Shown here: positions 27,314 to 36,074 of the stretch, one piece after another
Position numbering within the stretch: the stretch's first letter is position 1
Layout: the number at the start of each line of letters is the position of its first letter
From: Flavobacterium sp. PMTSA4
Lineage (GTDB): Bacteria > Bacteroidota > Bacteroidia > Flavobacteriales > Flavobacteriaceae
NCBI RefSeq assembly: GCF_032098525.1
Contig: NZ_CP134890.1
Coordinates: 2,418,001-2,482,000, forward strand
Direction of reading: 5' to 3'
Length of the DNA: 64,000 nucleotides
The notes under the pieces: generated by a model
The model's database searches: none
The model's input: only the letters and a program-made list of their open reading frames with translations
Told to the model about the DNA's origin: nothing
Made by a program: the position numbers and the translations under genes

Positions 27314-30300
27314 TTAGGCATTTCTTAAACGTCTATCTCTAAGCCAATGTTTTGTTCTTTTTACCAAGAAGAACATTACTGGAACCATTACTAGAGTTAA
27401 AACTGTAGCATATGTTAATCCGAAAATAATAGTCCAAGCTAATGGCGACCAGAAAATAACATTGTCTCCACCCATATATAAATGTGGATTCAAATCAGTT
27501 ACCAAACCAAAGAAGTCAAAGTTTAAACCAATTGCTAAAGGAATTAATCCAAGTACGGCTGTTAATGCAGTCAATAACACTGGTCTTAAACGTGATTTTC
27601 CACTTTCTATAATTACTTCTTTAATTTCATCTAGTGATAAATCATCATGAGTTTCAACACCTTTAAGTCTCACTTTTTCATCTAAAAGTAATACAAAGAA
27701 ATCCATTAATACGATTCCATTTTTCACTACAATTCCTGCTAATGAAATAATTCCCATCATTGTCATAAGGACAACGAAATCCATATTAGCAATTACATAA
27801 CCATAGAAAACTCCACTGAAACTTAGTAATACAGTAAATAAAATTACAATAGTTTTAGAAACAGAATTAAATTGTAATACAATAATAATTGTAATTCCAG
27901 CCATAGCAAGGAATAAAGCATACATCAAGAAACTTTGATTTTTCCCTTGTTCTTCTTGAACTCCAGAGAACGAATACGTAATTCCTTTTGGTAATTGATA
28001 ACCTTTTAATTCAGTTTCAATTTGTTTTGTAATTTCATCACCATTATAACCTGTAATTACATTTGAATAAACCGTTAGAATTCTTTTGTAATTCTTTCTT
28101 TTTATTTGATTATAAGTAAATTTCTTTTCTGTTTCTGAAACAGCCGAAATTGGCACTTGAACAATTTGTCCATTATTTTGGTTTCTAAAAGTAATTGATT
28201 GATTGAAAAGAATGTTTTCGTTTTTGCGTTGATCTTCTTGTAAACGCATTGTAATGTTATAGTCATCATCACCTTCTTTATAAGTTGAAATTTCTTGACC
28301 ATAAACCGAACGACGTAAATTGAATCCTAATTGTCCAGTAGTAACGCCAACACTTCCAGCACTTACTCTATCAACCATTACTTCTAATTCAGGACTTTGT
28401 TTGTTAACGTCAACGTTTAGTTTTTCAATTCCAGGTATTTTTTTACTGTCAATGTAATCAATAATTTTGTCTGCTTGCGCAATCATTTGATCATAATCAG
28501 AACCTGTTAATTGAATACTAATAGGATAACCAGCTGGCGGACCATTATAATCTTTTTCAACAGTTACTTTTGCACCAGCAATTCCTTTAACTCTTCCGCG
28601 AATTTCCTCTAAAACATCAGCGGTATTTATTCCTCTACGAAACTTAAACTCTGAAAAATTGATGGTAACTTTTCCTTTAAATGGAGTTTCTGAAGCCGAA
28701 CCAGCATCAACATTAGGATTTCCAGCTCCAACACCAACTTGAGAAACAATACTTTCAGCTAAGAAGTTATCATTAGTTTTTGGATCGATATATTTTTTCA
28801 TAATATCAATCACTTGATCTTCTACAAATAATGTTGCTTTATTCGTTTTTTCAATATCAGTTCCTTGAGGATATTCTACATAAGCAATTACTTGATTTGG
28901 AATGTTATCTGGGAAAAACAATACTTTTCTAGGGAAAATTCCAAGTAAAATGAATGATAAAAATAACATTCCGATAATTGTTGCTAAGGCAAACCAAGCA
29001 TTTCGACCTGTTAAAACTTTAGCTAAAAAGCGCTTGTATTTTTCTTCCATTCTTGGAAAGAAACTATGTTGAAAGTCTTGTGTCCATTGGTATAATTTAA
29101 TTTTGTACAACCACATTAAACCTAATGAAATAACGGCTAAATGTCCAATTGCTCTCGCTAATTTTGAATCGTTAACGTTTCCAATAATGATGAAAATAAT
29201 TGCAACTACAGCAAAAATAATAGAGTATAATTTTGCCGATTTTTTGGTTACGTTTCTATCTTCAATATCCATTGAACCACCAGTCATAGCTGCGTTTACA
29301 ATCATTGCAACGAATAACGAAGCACCAAGTGTAACCGATAAAGTCATTGGGAAATAAATCATGAATTTACCCATTGTTCCAGGCCAAAGTGCAAATGGTA
29401 AAAAAGCCATTAAAGTTGTTGCAGTTGATGAAATTACTGGCCAAGCAATTTCTCCAATTCCAATTTTTGAAGCTTTTACTCTGGGCATTCCTTTTTTCAT
29501 GTTTGCAAAAACGTTGTCAACCACCACAATTCCGTCGTCAACCAACATACCTAATCCCATAACTAATCCAAAAAGAACCATTGTGTTAAGCGTTAATCCA
29601 AAAGCATTCAAAATGGTAAATGCCATCAACATCGACAAAGGAATTGCTGCTCCAACAAACAATGAGTTTCTTAATCCCATGGTAAACATCAGAACAATCA
29701 TTACCAACACAATACCAAAAATAATGTGGTTTGAAAGTTCATCTACCTGATGTTCAACTCTTGATGATTGATCGTTGGTTAATTCAATAGATAAATCTTT
29801 TGGTAAATAATTTTCTTGAGCTGATTTTATTTTTTCTTTTACTTGCTCAATAGCAGAAATCATGTTTTGGTTTGAACGTTTTTTAACATTCAACATCACA
29901 ACTTCTTTTCCGCTTTCGCGAGCATAAGTTGTTTTTTCTTTTTCTTTGAAACTTACTTTGGCGATGTCTTTTAAGTAAACTGTTCCACCAAAAGATTTTA
30001 CAATTACATTTTCTAATTCTTTTGGATCTTTAATTTCACCAACAATTCTAATGTTGTTTCTTGAACCTTGAGAAATTAAATTTCCGCCAGAAAGTGTCAT
30101 GTTTTCATATTTGATGGCATTTTGAATATCATCAAATGAAACTTGAGCAGCTGTCATTTTGAAAATATCGATGGCAATTTCTACTTCTTTGTCATCAACA
30201 CCTAAAATGTCAACTTGTTTTACTTCAGGTATTTCTTCAATATCATCTTCTAGTTTTTCACCATATTTTTTAAGTTGTTGTGTAGTGTAATTTCCTTTAA

Positions 30301-30769
30301 GATTTATATTTAAAATTGGAACTTCTTCTGAAATGTTAAGCTCAAAAACACTTGGTTCAACTTTGCTGCCGTTATCTAAATTTGGCCAATCGGTATCGGC
30401 TTTTACAATATCAACTTTGTCTTTGATTTTAGTTTTAGCTTCTTCAATGGTTACTTTGTCACCAAACTCAACGATTATCATTCCATAATCCTGAAAAGAA
30501 CTTGCAGTAACTTTTTCGACATTACTGATGTTTTTGATTTCTTTTTCAAGAGGTTTTATAATTAATTTTTCAACGTCTTCGGCTGAATTTCCTGGGAAAA
30601 CAGAAGAAATGTATACTTTGTTTTCAATAATTTCTGGAAAATCTTCACGCGGCATTGTTACATAGGCAATCAACCCTGTAACAACAATCAGAAAGGTAAA
30701 AATATAAACCGTAACTCGGTTGTCTATTGCCCAACTGGATATACTGAATTCTTTATTTTGATGTGACAT
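27314..30769 (-). CDS. RND-family efflux transporter permease (HAE1/AcrB-like)
   Basis: 1151 residues, about 100 longer than AcrB. It shows the RND plan: an N-terminal helix, a large periplasmic loop, TM2-6, a second loop and TM8-12. The proton-relay residues are D411-D412 in GLGMLVDDGIVVVDN and a Lys in GIVVKNGIVLMDF. Two departures are seen. Between TM6 and the second half are two extra hydrophobic segments (about 512-530 and 538-556). Near the C-terminus a roughly 20-residue insert (FFGLVTDLNPHLYMGGDN) lies before the last helix. Last gene of the tetR-tolC-MFP-RND operon. Substrate unknown; drugs, lipids or metabolites are all possible. Confidence 0.93.
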   Translation of the reverse strand: MSHQNKEFSISSWAIDNRVTVYIFTFLIVVTGLIAYVTMPREDFPEIIENKVYISSVFPGNSAEDVEKLIIKPLEKEIKNISNVEKVTASSFQDYGMIIVEFGDKVTIEEAKTKIKDKVDIVKADTDWPNLDNGSKVEPSVFELNISEEVPILNINLKGNYTTQQLKKYGEKLEDDIEEIPEVKQVDILGVDDKEVEIAIDIFKMTAAQVSFDDIQNAIKYENMTLSGGNLISQGSRNNIRIVGEIKDPKELENVIVKSFGGTVYLKDIAKVSFKEKEKTTYARESGKEVVMLNVKKRSNQNMISAIEQVKEKIKSAQENYLPKDLSIELTNDQSSRVEHQVDELSNHIIFGIVLVMIVLMFTMGLRNSLFVGAAIPLSMLMAFTILNAFGLTLNTMVLFGLVMGLGMLVDDGIVVVDNVFANMKKGMPRVKASKIGIGEIAWPVISSTATTLMAFLPFALWPGTMGKFMIYFPMTLSVTLGASLFVAMIVNAAMTGGSMDIEDRNVTKKSAKLYSIIFAVVAIIFIIIGNVNDSKLARAIGHLAVISLGLMWLYKIKLYQWTQDFQHSFFPRMEEKYKRFLAKVLTGRNAWFALATIIGMLFLSFILLGIFPRKVLFFPDNIPNQVIAYVEYPQGTDIEKTNKATLFVEDQVIDIMKKYIDPKTNDNFLAESIVSQVGVGAGNPNVDAGSASETPFKGKVTINFSEFKFRRGINTADVLEEIRGRVKGIAGAKVTVEKDYNGPPAGYPISIQLTGSDYDQMIAQADKIIDYIDSKKIPGIEKLNVDVNKQSPELEVMVDRVSAGSVGVTTGQLGFNLRRSVYGQEISTYKEGDDDYNITMRLQEDQRKNENILFNQSITFRNQNNGQIVQVPISAVSETEKKFTYNQIKRKNYKRILTVYSNVITGYNGDEITKQIETELKGYQLPKGITYSFSGVQEEQGKNQSFLMYALFLAMAGITIIIVLQFNSVSKTIVILFTVLLSFSGVFYGYVIANMDFVVLMTMMGIISLAGIVVKNGIVLMDFFVLLLDEKVRLKGVETHDDLSLDEIKEVIIESGKSRLRPVLLTALTAVLGLIPLAIGLNFDFFGLVTDLNPHLYMGGDNVIFWSPLAWTIIFGLTYATVLTLVMVPVMFFLVKRTKHWLRDRRLRNA

Positions 30770-30776
30770 ATTTTAT

Positions 30777-30845
30777 AGTTTAGAAGTTTAGAAGTTAATA
30801 GTTTAAAAGAGAATTTTTAATCCTGTAAACTTTTAACCTTTAACT
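30777..30845. repeat. Phased AGTTT/AAACT array between the MFP and RND genes
   Basis: Plus-strand AGTTT-type units begin at 30777, 30785, 30793 (AGTTA) and 30800. AAACT-type units follow at 30827, 30834 (TAACC) and 30841 (TAACT). The spacing is 7-8 bases, and the two arms are complementary, so the mRNA could form a stem with regularly spaced bulges. It matches the array at 61845-61911 in design. Confidence 0.5.
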
Positions 30846-30849
30846 TTTT

Positions 30850-31989
30850 TTAGAAATTTAGTTTCATTCCTTCTGAAATTGTACTAACACCATCAGTTAC
30901 AATGATGTCATTTGAAGATAAACCACTTAGAATTTCAGTATAATTATCAGATGATTTTCCTGTTGATACTTTAGTTTTCTTTGCAATACCAGTTTTACCA
31001 TTGCTATTGTCAACTGTATAAACATATTCAACACCATTACCATCATGCTGAACTACGCTTGTTGGAACTACTATAGCATCTTTATTTACATAATCAATAA
31101 TTTTTAGTTTCGCTACTTGATTTGGACGTAATAAATTATCAGGATTTGGAAGTCCAACTTCGATACCAAAACTTCTGTTGCTTGGGTTAATATAACTTCC
31201 TACTTGACGAACTTTTCCTTTATAAGTTTTGTTTAATGAAGTCAAGAATACATCAACTTGATCACCAACTTTTAATTTTCCAATATAACTTTCAGGAACT
31301 GTGGTTGAAACATACATGTTGTTCAAGTTTACAATTCGCATTAATCCTTGTTGGCTTGGAGCAACAACTTGTCCTTTTTCTACAAAAACTTCATCAATTA
31401 CACCATTAAATGGAGCGCGAATGATTGTTTTTGCTAATTGAGATTTCATTTGAGCAACACCTTTTTGTGCAGAAACCATTTGTGTTTGAGCTTGTAAGTA
31501 TTGAATTTCTGAACCAATTTTTTTGTCCCAAAGATTTTTTTGTCTTTCAAAAGTAGTTTTAGCCAATTCATATTGGTTTTCTAAACTTGCCAATTGTTGA
31601 CTCATTCCAGCATCATCAACACGACCAAGAATTTGTCCTTTTGAAACTCTGTCGCCAGCTTTTACAGTTAAAGAGGTTAAAGTTCCATTAAACTCAGGTT
31701 GAACAAGAATGTTTTCTTTAGTATCAACACTTCCTTGAATCTCTAAATAATGAGTAAACAAAGTATCTTTTACGGTTGCAACAGCAACTAAAGCTTCTTC
31801 AGTTTTAACATCAAGTTTTGCTAAAGCTTCTTCAATTTTAGCAATATCAGATTGTAAAGCAGTTTTTTTGTCTTGAAGTGCTTTTACATTCTTTGAATTT
31901 ATTAAAGCATCAACACTTTGATTGTTTTCATTTCCACCACAAGAAAGTAGTAAAATGGATGCTAATGTTAGGGTAATTATTTTTTTCAT
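30850..31989 (-). CDS. Membrane fusion protein of the RND pump (HlyD/AcrA-like lipoprotein)
   Basis: 379 residues. A lipoprotein signal with lipobox LLSC (cysteine near residue 17) anchors it to the inner membrane. A short heptad stretch (about 30-62, KALQDKKTALQSDIAKIEEAL) precedes the usual parts: lipoyl half-domains (LTVKAGDRVSKGQILGRVDD and APFNGVIDEVFVEKGQVV), the alpha-hairpin between them, a beta-barrel and a membrane-proximal domain. The N-terminal heptads are not part of classical AcrA. It links the TolC-like channel to the RND pump and lies 12 bases after tolC. Confidence 0.93.
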   Translation of the reverse strand: MKKIITLTLASILLLSCGGNENNQSVDALINSKNVKALQDKKTALQSDIAKIEEALAKLDVKTEEALVAVATVKDTLFTHYLEIQGSVDTKENILVQPEFNGTLTSLTVKAGDRVSKGQILGRVDDAGMSQQLASLENQYELAKTTFERQKNLWDKKIGSEIQYLQAQTQMVSAQKGVAQMKSQLAKTIIRAPFNGVIDEVFVEKGQVVAPSQQGLMRIVNLNNMYVSTTVPESYIGKLKVGDQVDVFLTSLNKTYKGKVRQVGSYINPSNRSFGIEVGLPNPDNLLRPNQVAKLKIIDYVNKDAIVVPTSVVQHDGNGVEYVYTVDNSNGKTGIAKKTKVSTGKSSDNYTEILSGLSSNDIIVTDGVSTISEGMKLNF

Positions 31990-32001
31990 TTTTATATTAA
32001 A

Positions 32002-33348
32002 TTAGTTTTTATTTAAAAGTTTATCTAGAGTTGCTTTTTTATTAACTACTTCAACCATTGATTTCAAATAGTCTTGTTGTCTGCTATATAATTGTTGTTG
32101 CGCTTCAGTAAAATCGAAACTAGAAGAAAGTCCTTCGCGGAATTTTATTTGTTGTTTACCTTCAATGCGTTCTGCTAAACTCAAACTATTTTTAGCCGTT
32201 GCATATTGTTCTAAACTGTATTCGTAATTACTTCTAGCTTCTTGAAATTGAAGTTTTAATTTTTGTTCGGTTTCTTTTAATTGAGTTTTAGATTGTTCAA
32301 ATGCAATTTTTGCTTGTTGCGTTTTAGCTGTTCTTCCAAAACTGCTGAAAATAGGAACATTTAAACTTACACCAACATTTGAAAAACGATTCCATTTTTG
32401 GTCCGAATTAAAGAATGTAAAGTCGTTTGAAAACGAATTGTAACCAAAGTTTAAAGCCGCTCCAAGTGATGGTAATGCTTTGCTTTTTTCGTATAAAACC
32501 ATCAATCTGCTTGCTTCTTGAGAATTTTCGCCAATTTGATAATCGATATTATTAGTTACATTAAATTGTTCTTGTAGGATTGCTAAGTCAAGATTTTTTT
32601 GAGTCAACGTATCTAAGTTATCCGTAAGTTTTAAATCATTTTCTAGTTCAATTCCTAAAACTAATTTCAACATGTTAGTTGCAATAGTTTCCATTCTTTT
32701 AGAATAAGAAAGCGAACTTTCTAACGAAGCTAAAGTCAATTGAAGTTGTTCTACATTTTCCTCTTCAGTAAATCCATTTTTGTAAATTTCTTTAGTGTCG
32801 TTAACTGTTTTAGTTAAAACTGTTTTGTTTTTTTCTAAAATAGCAACACTTTCCTTAGCCAATAAAACATTTCCATAAGTGCTAATTACAATTTCTCGTA
32901 ACTCTTGATTGGTTTTTACTTTCGCATTTTCAGATATTTTCAAATACGTTTTGGCCGATTGTAAACCAACCAAATACGAACCATCAAAAATCAATTGACT
33001 CAATGTTAAATTAGAATTCATAGAGTTTTTTGTTCCAAAAGCAAAAAGCGCAATGTCATCAGGATTTCCAGCTGGATTAAAAGCATTCCCTGAAACACCT
33101 TGTTGCGTAAAATCTATATTATACAAATAAGAAGCACTTCCAGTAATTTGAGGCAAACCTATTGTAGTGGTTTCCCATTTTTTCTTTTTGGCGGCTTCAA
33201 TATCTCTATCAGCATTTATAGCTGAATAATTATTTTGCAACGCATGCTCAATGGCTTGTTGCAAACTCAATGAATAGCTTTGTTTTTGGTCTTGCGCTTG
33301 AGCAAAACTGACAAAACTTATCAAGATTAAGAGTAGTTTATTTTTCAT
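32002..33348 (-). CDS. TolC-family outer-membrane efflux channel
   Basis: 448 residues with a signal peptide (MKNKLLLILISFVSFAQAQ). It has the two-fold TolC repeat: long helical hairpins (for example residues 130-215 and 345-440) and short beta segments. It provides the exit duct of the tripartite pump encoded by the next two genes. It lies 8 bases after the tetR stop. Confidence 0.92.
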   Translation of the reverse strand: MKNKLLLILISFVSFAQAQDQKQSYSLSLQQAIEHALQNNYSAINADRDIEAAKKKKWETTTIGLPQITGSASYLYNIDFTQQGVSGNAFNPAGNPDDIALFAFGTKNSMNSNLTLSQLIFDGSYLVGLQSAKTYLKISENAKVKTNQELREIVISTYGNVLLAKESVAILEKNKTVLTKTVNDTKEIYKNGFTEEENVEQLQLTLASLESSLSYSKRMETIATNMLKLVLGIELENDLKLTDNLDTLTQKNLDLAILQEQFNVTNNIDYQIGENSQEASRLMVLYEKSKALPSLGAALNFGYNSFSNDFTFFNSDQKWNRFSNVGVSLNVPIFSSFGRTAKTQQAKIAFEQSKTQLKETEQKLKLQFQEARSNYEYSLEQYATAKNSLSLAERIEGKQQIKFREGLSSSFDFTEAQQQLYSRQQDYLKSMVEVVNKKATLDKLLNKN

Positions 33349-33356
33349 TTTTTATA

Positions 33357-33968
33357 TTAAAAATTGTATTTGGTTATTAATTCTTCTAATTTTTTTATTC
33401 CTTTTTCAGTACAAATTCCACGCAAATGATATTCTAAATATTCTGTTTGAACTAGTTTTGTGCTAAATTGATGTGGGTCAAATAGTTCAACATCTTTTAA
33501 ACTAGACATTCCCGCATAATAAAATCTTACTATTAAATCAGCATTTAAATTTTTTCTAAAAAATTCTTGTTCAATTCCTTTGTTGATATTGTTTACCACA
33601 CAATCTTTCATTTTTTCAAATTGTTTTCCCATCAACGATTTATGAATTTTAGGATAGAATTTTTGCAACTGATGAAAAGGAGAAGCACTTTCGTCTTTAA
33701 GATTTTTAAGTACAAAATCTCTAATCAAAAAAAGTTCTTCAATTGGGTTAGCATCTTGTTCATAAATTTGATCAATACCACAGGAAATAGTTTCAAAAAG
33801 ATAGGAACTAACTTCTTCAACCAATGCGCTTTTGTTTGAAAAATGTTGATATATAGTTTTTTTAGAAATTCCCATTTCTGAAGCAATTTCATCCATTGTT
33901 ATGCTTTTGAAGCCATGAGTCAAAAACATATCGCATGATTTTAAAATAATACTTTCTTTCATTTTCAT
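33357..33968 (-). CDS. TetR-family transcriptional regulator of the efflux operon
   Basis: 203 residues from the ATG at 33968 (MKMKESIILKSCDMF); 33962 is also possible. A longer start at 34076 is rejected because the likely promoter and palindrome lie inside it. The N-terminal helix-turn-helix is typical (ITMDEIASEMGISKKTIYQHF, about residues 23-43). The C-terminal ligand domain is divergent, so the inducer is unknown. It is the first gene of the operon, so the repressor probably controls itself together with the pump. A 28-bp palindrome sits directly upstream of its -7 box. Confidence 0.92.
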   Translation of the reverse strand: MKMKESIILKSCDMFLTHGFKSITMDEIASEMGISKKTIYQHFSNKSALVEEVSSYLFETISCGIDQIYEQDANPIEELFLIRDFVLKNLKDESASPFHQLQKFYPKIHKSLMGKQFEKMKDCVVNNINKGIEQEFFRKNLNADLIVRFYYAGMSSLKDVELFDPHQFSTKLVQTEYLEYHLRGICTEKGIKKLEELITKYNF

Positions 33969-33982
33969 TATAATTTCGTGTG

Positions 33983-33990
33983 CAAATGTA
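33983..33990 (-). promoter_or_regulatory. -7 box of the tetR-efflux operon
   Basis: Minus-strand TACATTTG fits TANNTTTG, 15 bases before the tetR ATG, leaving a very short leader. No TTG at the usual distance, so the promoter is probably weak or needs help. Confidence 0.5.
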
Positions 33991-33994
33991 TGTC

Positions 33995-34022
33995 GGAAAC
34001 TTTTAATACTAAAATAGTTTCC
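33995..34022. promoter_or_regulatory. Palindrome at the tetR promoter, candidate TetR operator
   Basis: GGAAACT (33995-34001) and AGTTTCC (34016-34022) form a perfect 7-bp inverted repeat with 14 bases between. Two further T/A pairs in the spacer extend the symmetry (9 of 14 half-site positions). It ends 4 bases from the tetR -7 box and covers the spacer and -33 zone, where TetR repressors usually bind. Confidence 0.55.
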
Positions 34023-34111
34023 AAAGTTTTTACAATTATTTAACATTTGATTAAGACGTGTAATTTGCAATACCATCGGAATACCTTAAATTAGCCCAAA
34101 ATTAGTAGTGT

Positions 34112-35086
34112 ATGCAGTCGGTAAAGTATTATCAAGAAATCATTTCAAATCATTTCAAACAATTAACATTGTTAAAAGATCCAACGAATCTTTATGAACC
34201 AATACAGTATATTATTTCGTTGGGAGGAAAAAGATTGCGACCAGTTTTAACTTTAATGGCAGCAGAAGTTTTTGATGTTGATAGTAAAAAAGCACTTTCG
34301 GCAGCTACTGCAGTTGAGGTTTTTCATAATTTTTCGCTAATACACGATGATATAATGGATGATGCGCCACTGAGAAGAGGAAATGAAACCGTTCATGAAA
34401 AATGGAATATAAACACCGGAATTCTGTCTGGTGATGCAATGTTGATTTTAGCCTATCAATATTTTGAAGATTACGAGCCAAAAATATTTCAAGAATTAGC
34501 AAAATTATTCAGCAAAACTGCACTTGAAGTTTGCGAAGGACAACAATATGATGTTGATTTTGAACAACGCGATGATGTTACTATTCCTGAATATTTAAAA
34601 ATGATTGAATATAAAACGGCAGTTTTGGTAGGTGCAGCCATGAAAATGGGTGCAATTGTTGCTCAAACATCCGAAGAAAATAAAAATTTAATTTACGATT
34701 TTGGGTTAAACCTTGGGTTAGCATTTCAATTGCAAGATGATTATTTAGATGCTTTTGGAAATCCTGAAACATTTGGAAAACAAGTTGGCGGCGATATTAT
34801 TGAGAATAAAAAAACCTATTTGTATTTAAAGGCAATGGAATTTTCAAATTCAGTTGAAAAAGAACAATTGATGCATTTGTTTTCCATTCAACCTAATGAT
34901 AATACGGATAAAATAAATTCGGTAAAACAAATTTTCAATGCTACTGGTTCAAGTGAAGCAACTCAAAAGGCTATTCATGATTATACTTTTAAAGCCTTCG
35001 AAACCTTAGATAAAATGGATATTAGTAATGATAAAAAATTACTTTTAAGAACATTTGGCGAAAAATTAATGAATCGCGATGTCTAG
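34112..35086 (+). CDS. Polyprenyl diphosphate synthase (trans-isoprenyl type)
   Basis: 324 residues. Condenses isopentenyl diphosphate with allylic diphosphates, supplying side chains for menaquinone or precursors for other isoprenoids. First Asp-rich motif D79-D-I-M-D83, second DDYLD in FQLQDDYLDAFG, and GGKRLRP near residue 38 for substrate binding. F74, five residues before the first motif, matches the position that limits chain length in archaeal GGPP synthases, so a short product (C15-C20) is likely but not certain. Divergent from the tetR operon and overlapping the next gene by 8 bases. Confidence 0.92.
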   Translation: MQSVKYYQEIISNHFKQLTLLKDPTNLYEPIQYIISLGGKRLRPVLTLMAAEVFDVDSKKALSAATAVEVFHNFSLIHDDIMDDAPLRRGNETVHEKWNINTGILSGDAMLILAYQYFEDYEPKIFQELAKLFSKTALEVCEGQQYDVDFEQRDDVTIPEYLKMIEYKTAVLVGAAMKMGAIVAQTSEENKNLIYDFGLNLGLAFQLQDDYLDAFGNPETFGKQVGGDIIENKKTYLYLKAMEFSNSVEKEQLMHLFSIQPNDNTDKINSVKQIFNATGSSEATQKAIHDYTFKAFETLDKMDISNDKKLLLRTFGEKLMNRDV

Positions 35087-35435
35087 TTTTGTAGCTCCAA
35101 TATCGACTGATAATTTACTTTCTGAAGCAGAAAAAGAGAATTTGTATCAAAAACTAATTGAGCAACTCAATAAAGATTTTAATTTGGCAAATGAAGGTGT
35201 AGATTTTCCACAAAGTACAACTCCAAATGAATTGAAAGTGCAACTTCACGAAAAAATATATCGTCTAATTCAATACAAGTTTGCTGAATATCTGAACTTG
35301 CTTTACATCATCGATGTTTCAGAAAGTGAAGTTAAAAAACTAAACGGAGATGATTTAGTTGCCTTGTCTGAACAAGTTTCCTTCTTGATTTTAAAAAGAG
35401 AATGGCAAAAGGTTTGGTTTAGGAATAAATATTAA
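35079..35435 (+). CDS. Small conserved protein of unknown function
   Basis: 118 residues, no signal peptide and no membrane segment. Acidic N-terminal half, mainly helical by eye, ending in an aromatic and basic tail (LKREWQKVWFRNKY). Its ATG overlaps the end of the polyprenyl synthase (ATGTCTAG), so the two are translationally coupled. No family recognised. The linkage suggests co-expression with the synthase but gives no function. Confidence 0.75.
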   Translation: MSSFVAPISTDNLLSEAEKENLYQKLIEQLNKDFNLANEGVDFPQSTTPNELKVQLHEKIYRLIQYKFAEYLNLLYIIDVSESEVKKLNGDDLVALSEQVSFLILKREWQKVWFRNKY

Positions 35436-35965
35436 AAATAAACCCTTACAAATGGCATAAACGCATCGCCATACACATTTCTATCTTTGTCAAAAAGTAC
35501 GTTGTAGCGTGCTCCAATAGTTACATTATTGGTTCTATAACCTACGCCAAGAAACAAACCTGTATTCCAAAAATTATCTTTTAAATTGATGTCTTTATAA
35601 TTCACATTTACTCGCAGTTGTTCTAATTCCGCAGAAAGTTGTACTTCTTCAATTGGGTTTACTAATCCAATAATGCTGGCGCCATAAGTATGTGCATCAA
35701 AAAAGTTTTTTTGTTTTAAGTAGCTGTATTGCAAACCTAAACCTGCAGAAAAATATTGATTAAAATTATAAATGGCGCTTGGAGCAACTGCAATATTGGT
35801 AAAATTATTGCCAATACTAAGACCTAAACCGCCTCCAAATTGCACGTCTTTCCAAAAATTATTTTGTGTACTTTTACTATTGTCATTTTGTGAAAAAACA
35901 ACGCTATTTTTTAATAAAAAAAACAATATTGTTAAGAGAAGTATTGGTTTTATTTTCATATTCAT
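35432..35965 (-). CDS. Small outer-membrane beta-barrel protein
   Basis: 177 residues (175 if the second ATG at 35959 is used). A signal peptide (IKPILLLTILFFLLKNSVVFSQ) is followed by alternating beta strands typical of a small barrel: FGGGLGLSIGNNF, YFSAGLGLQYSYL, TGLFLGVGYRTN and VTIGARYNVLF, with an aromatic end (PFVRVYF). Proteins like this next to sucA are sometimes labelled alpha-ketoglutarate decarboxylase in databases; that label has no support here. It overlaps the end of the preceding plus-strand gene by 4 bases. Confidence 0.8.
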   Translation of the reverse strand: MNMKIKPILLLTILFFLLKNSVVFSQNDNSKSTQNNFWKDVQFGGGLGLSIGNNFTNIAVAPSAIYNFNQYFSAGLGLQYSYLKQKNFFDAHTYGASIIGLVNPIEEVQLSAELEQLRVNVNYKDINLKDNFWNTGLFLGVGYRTNNVTIGARYNVLFDKDRNVYGDAFMPFVRVYF

Positions 35966-36004
35966 ATTTTGGTGAATTTATGTGTTATTAATACTTTAAA
36001 TTCA

Positions 36005-36034
36005 TTGATAATTATAACAAATATCATACTTTTG
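36005..36034 (+). promoter_or_regulatory. Promoter of sucAB
   Basis: TTG (36005-36007), a 19-base spacer and TACTTTTG (36027-36034), 41 bases before the sucA ATG. Confidence 0.7.
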
Positions 36035-36074
36035 CACATAATTTTCAAATACTAAGATTTTTTAGTCTCATAAT

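Noticed and set aside
35432..35965. Alpha-ketoglutarate decarboxylase label for the small protein before sucA
   Set aside because: The sequence is a signal peptide plus beta strands with no enzyme motif; the label would come only from its neighbour.
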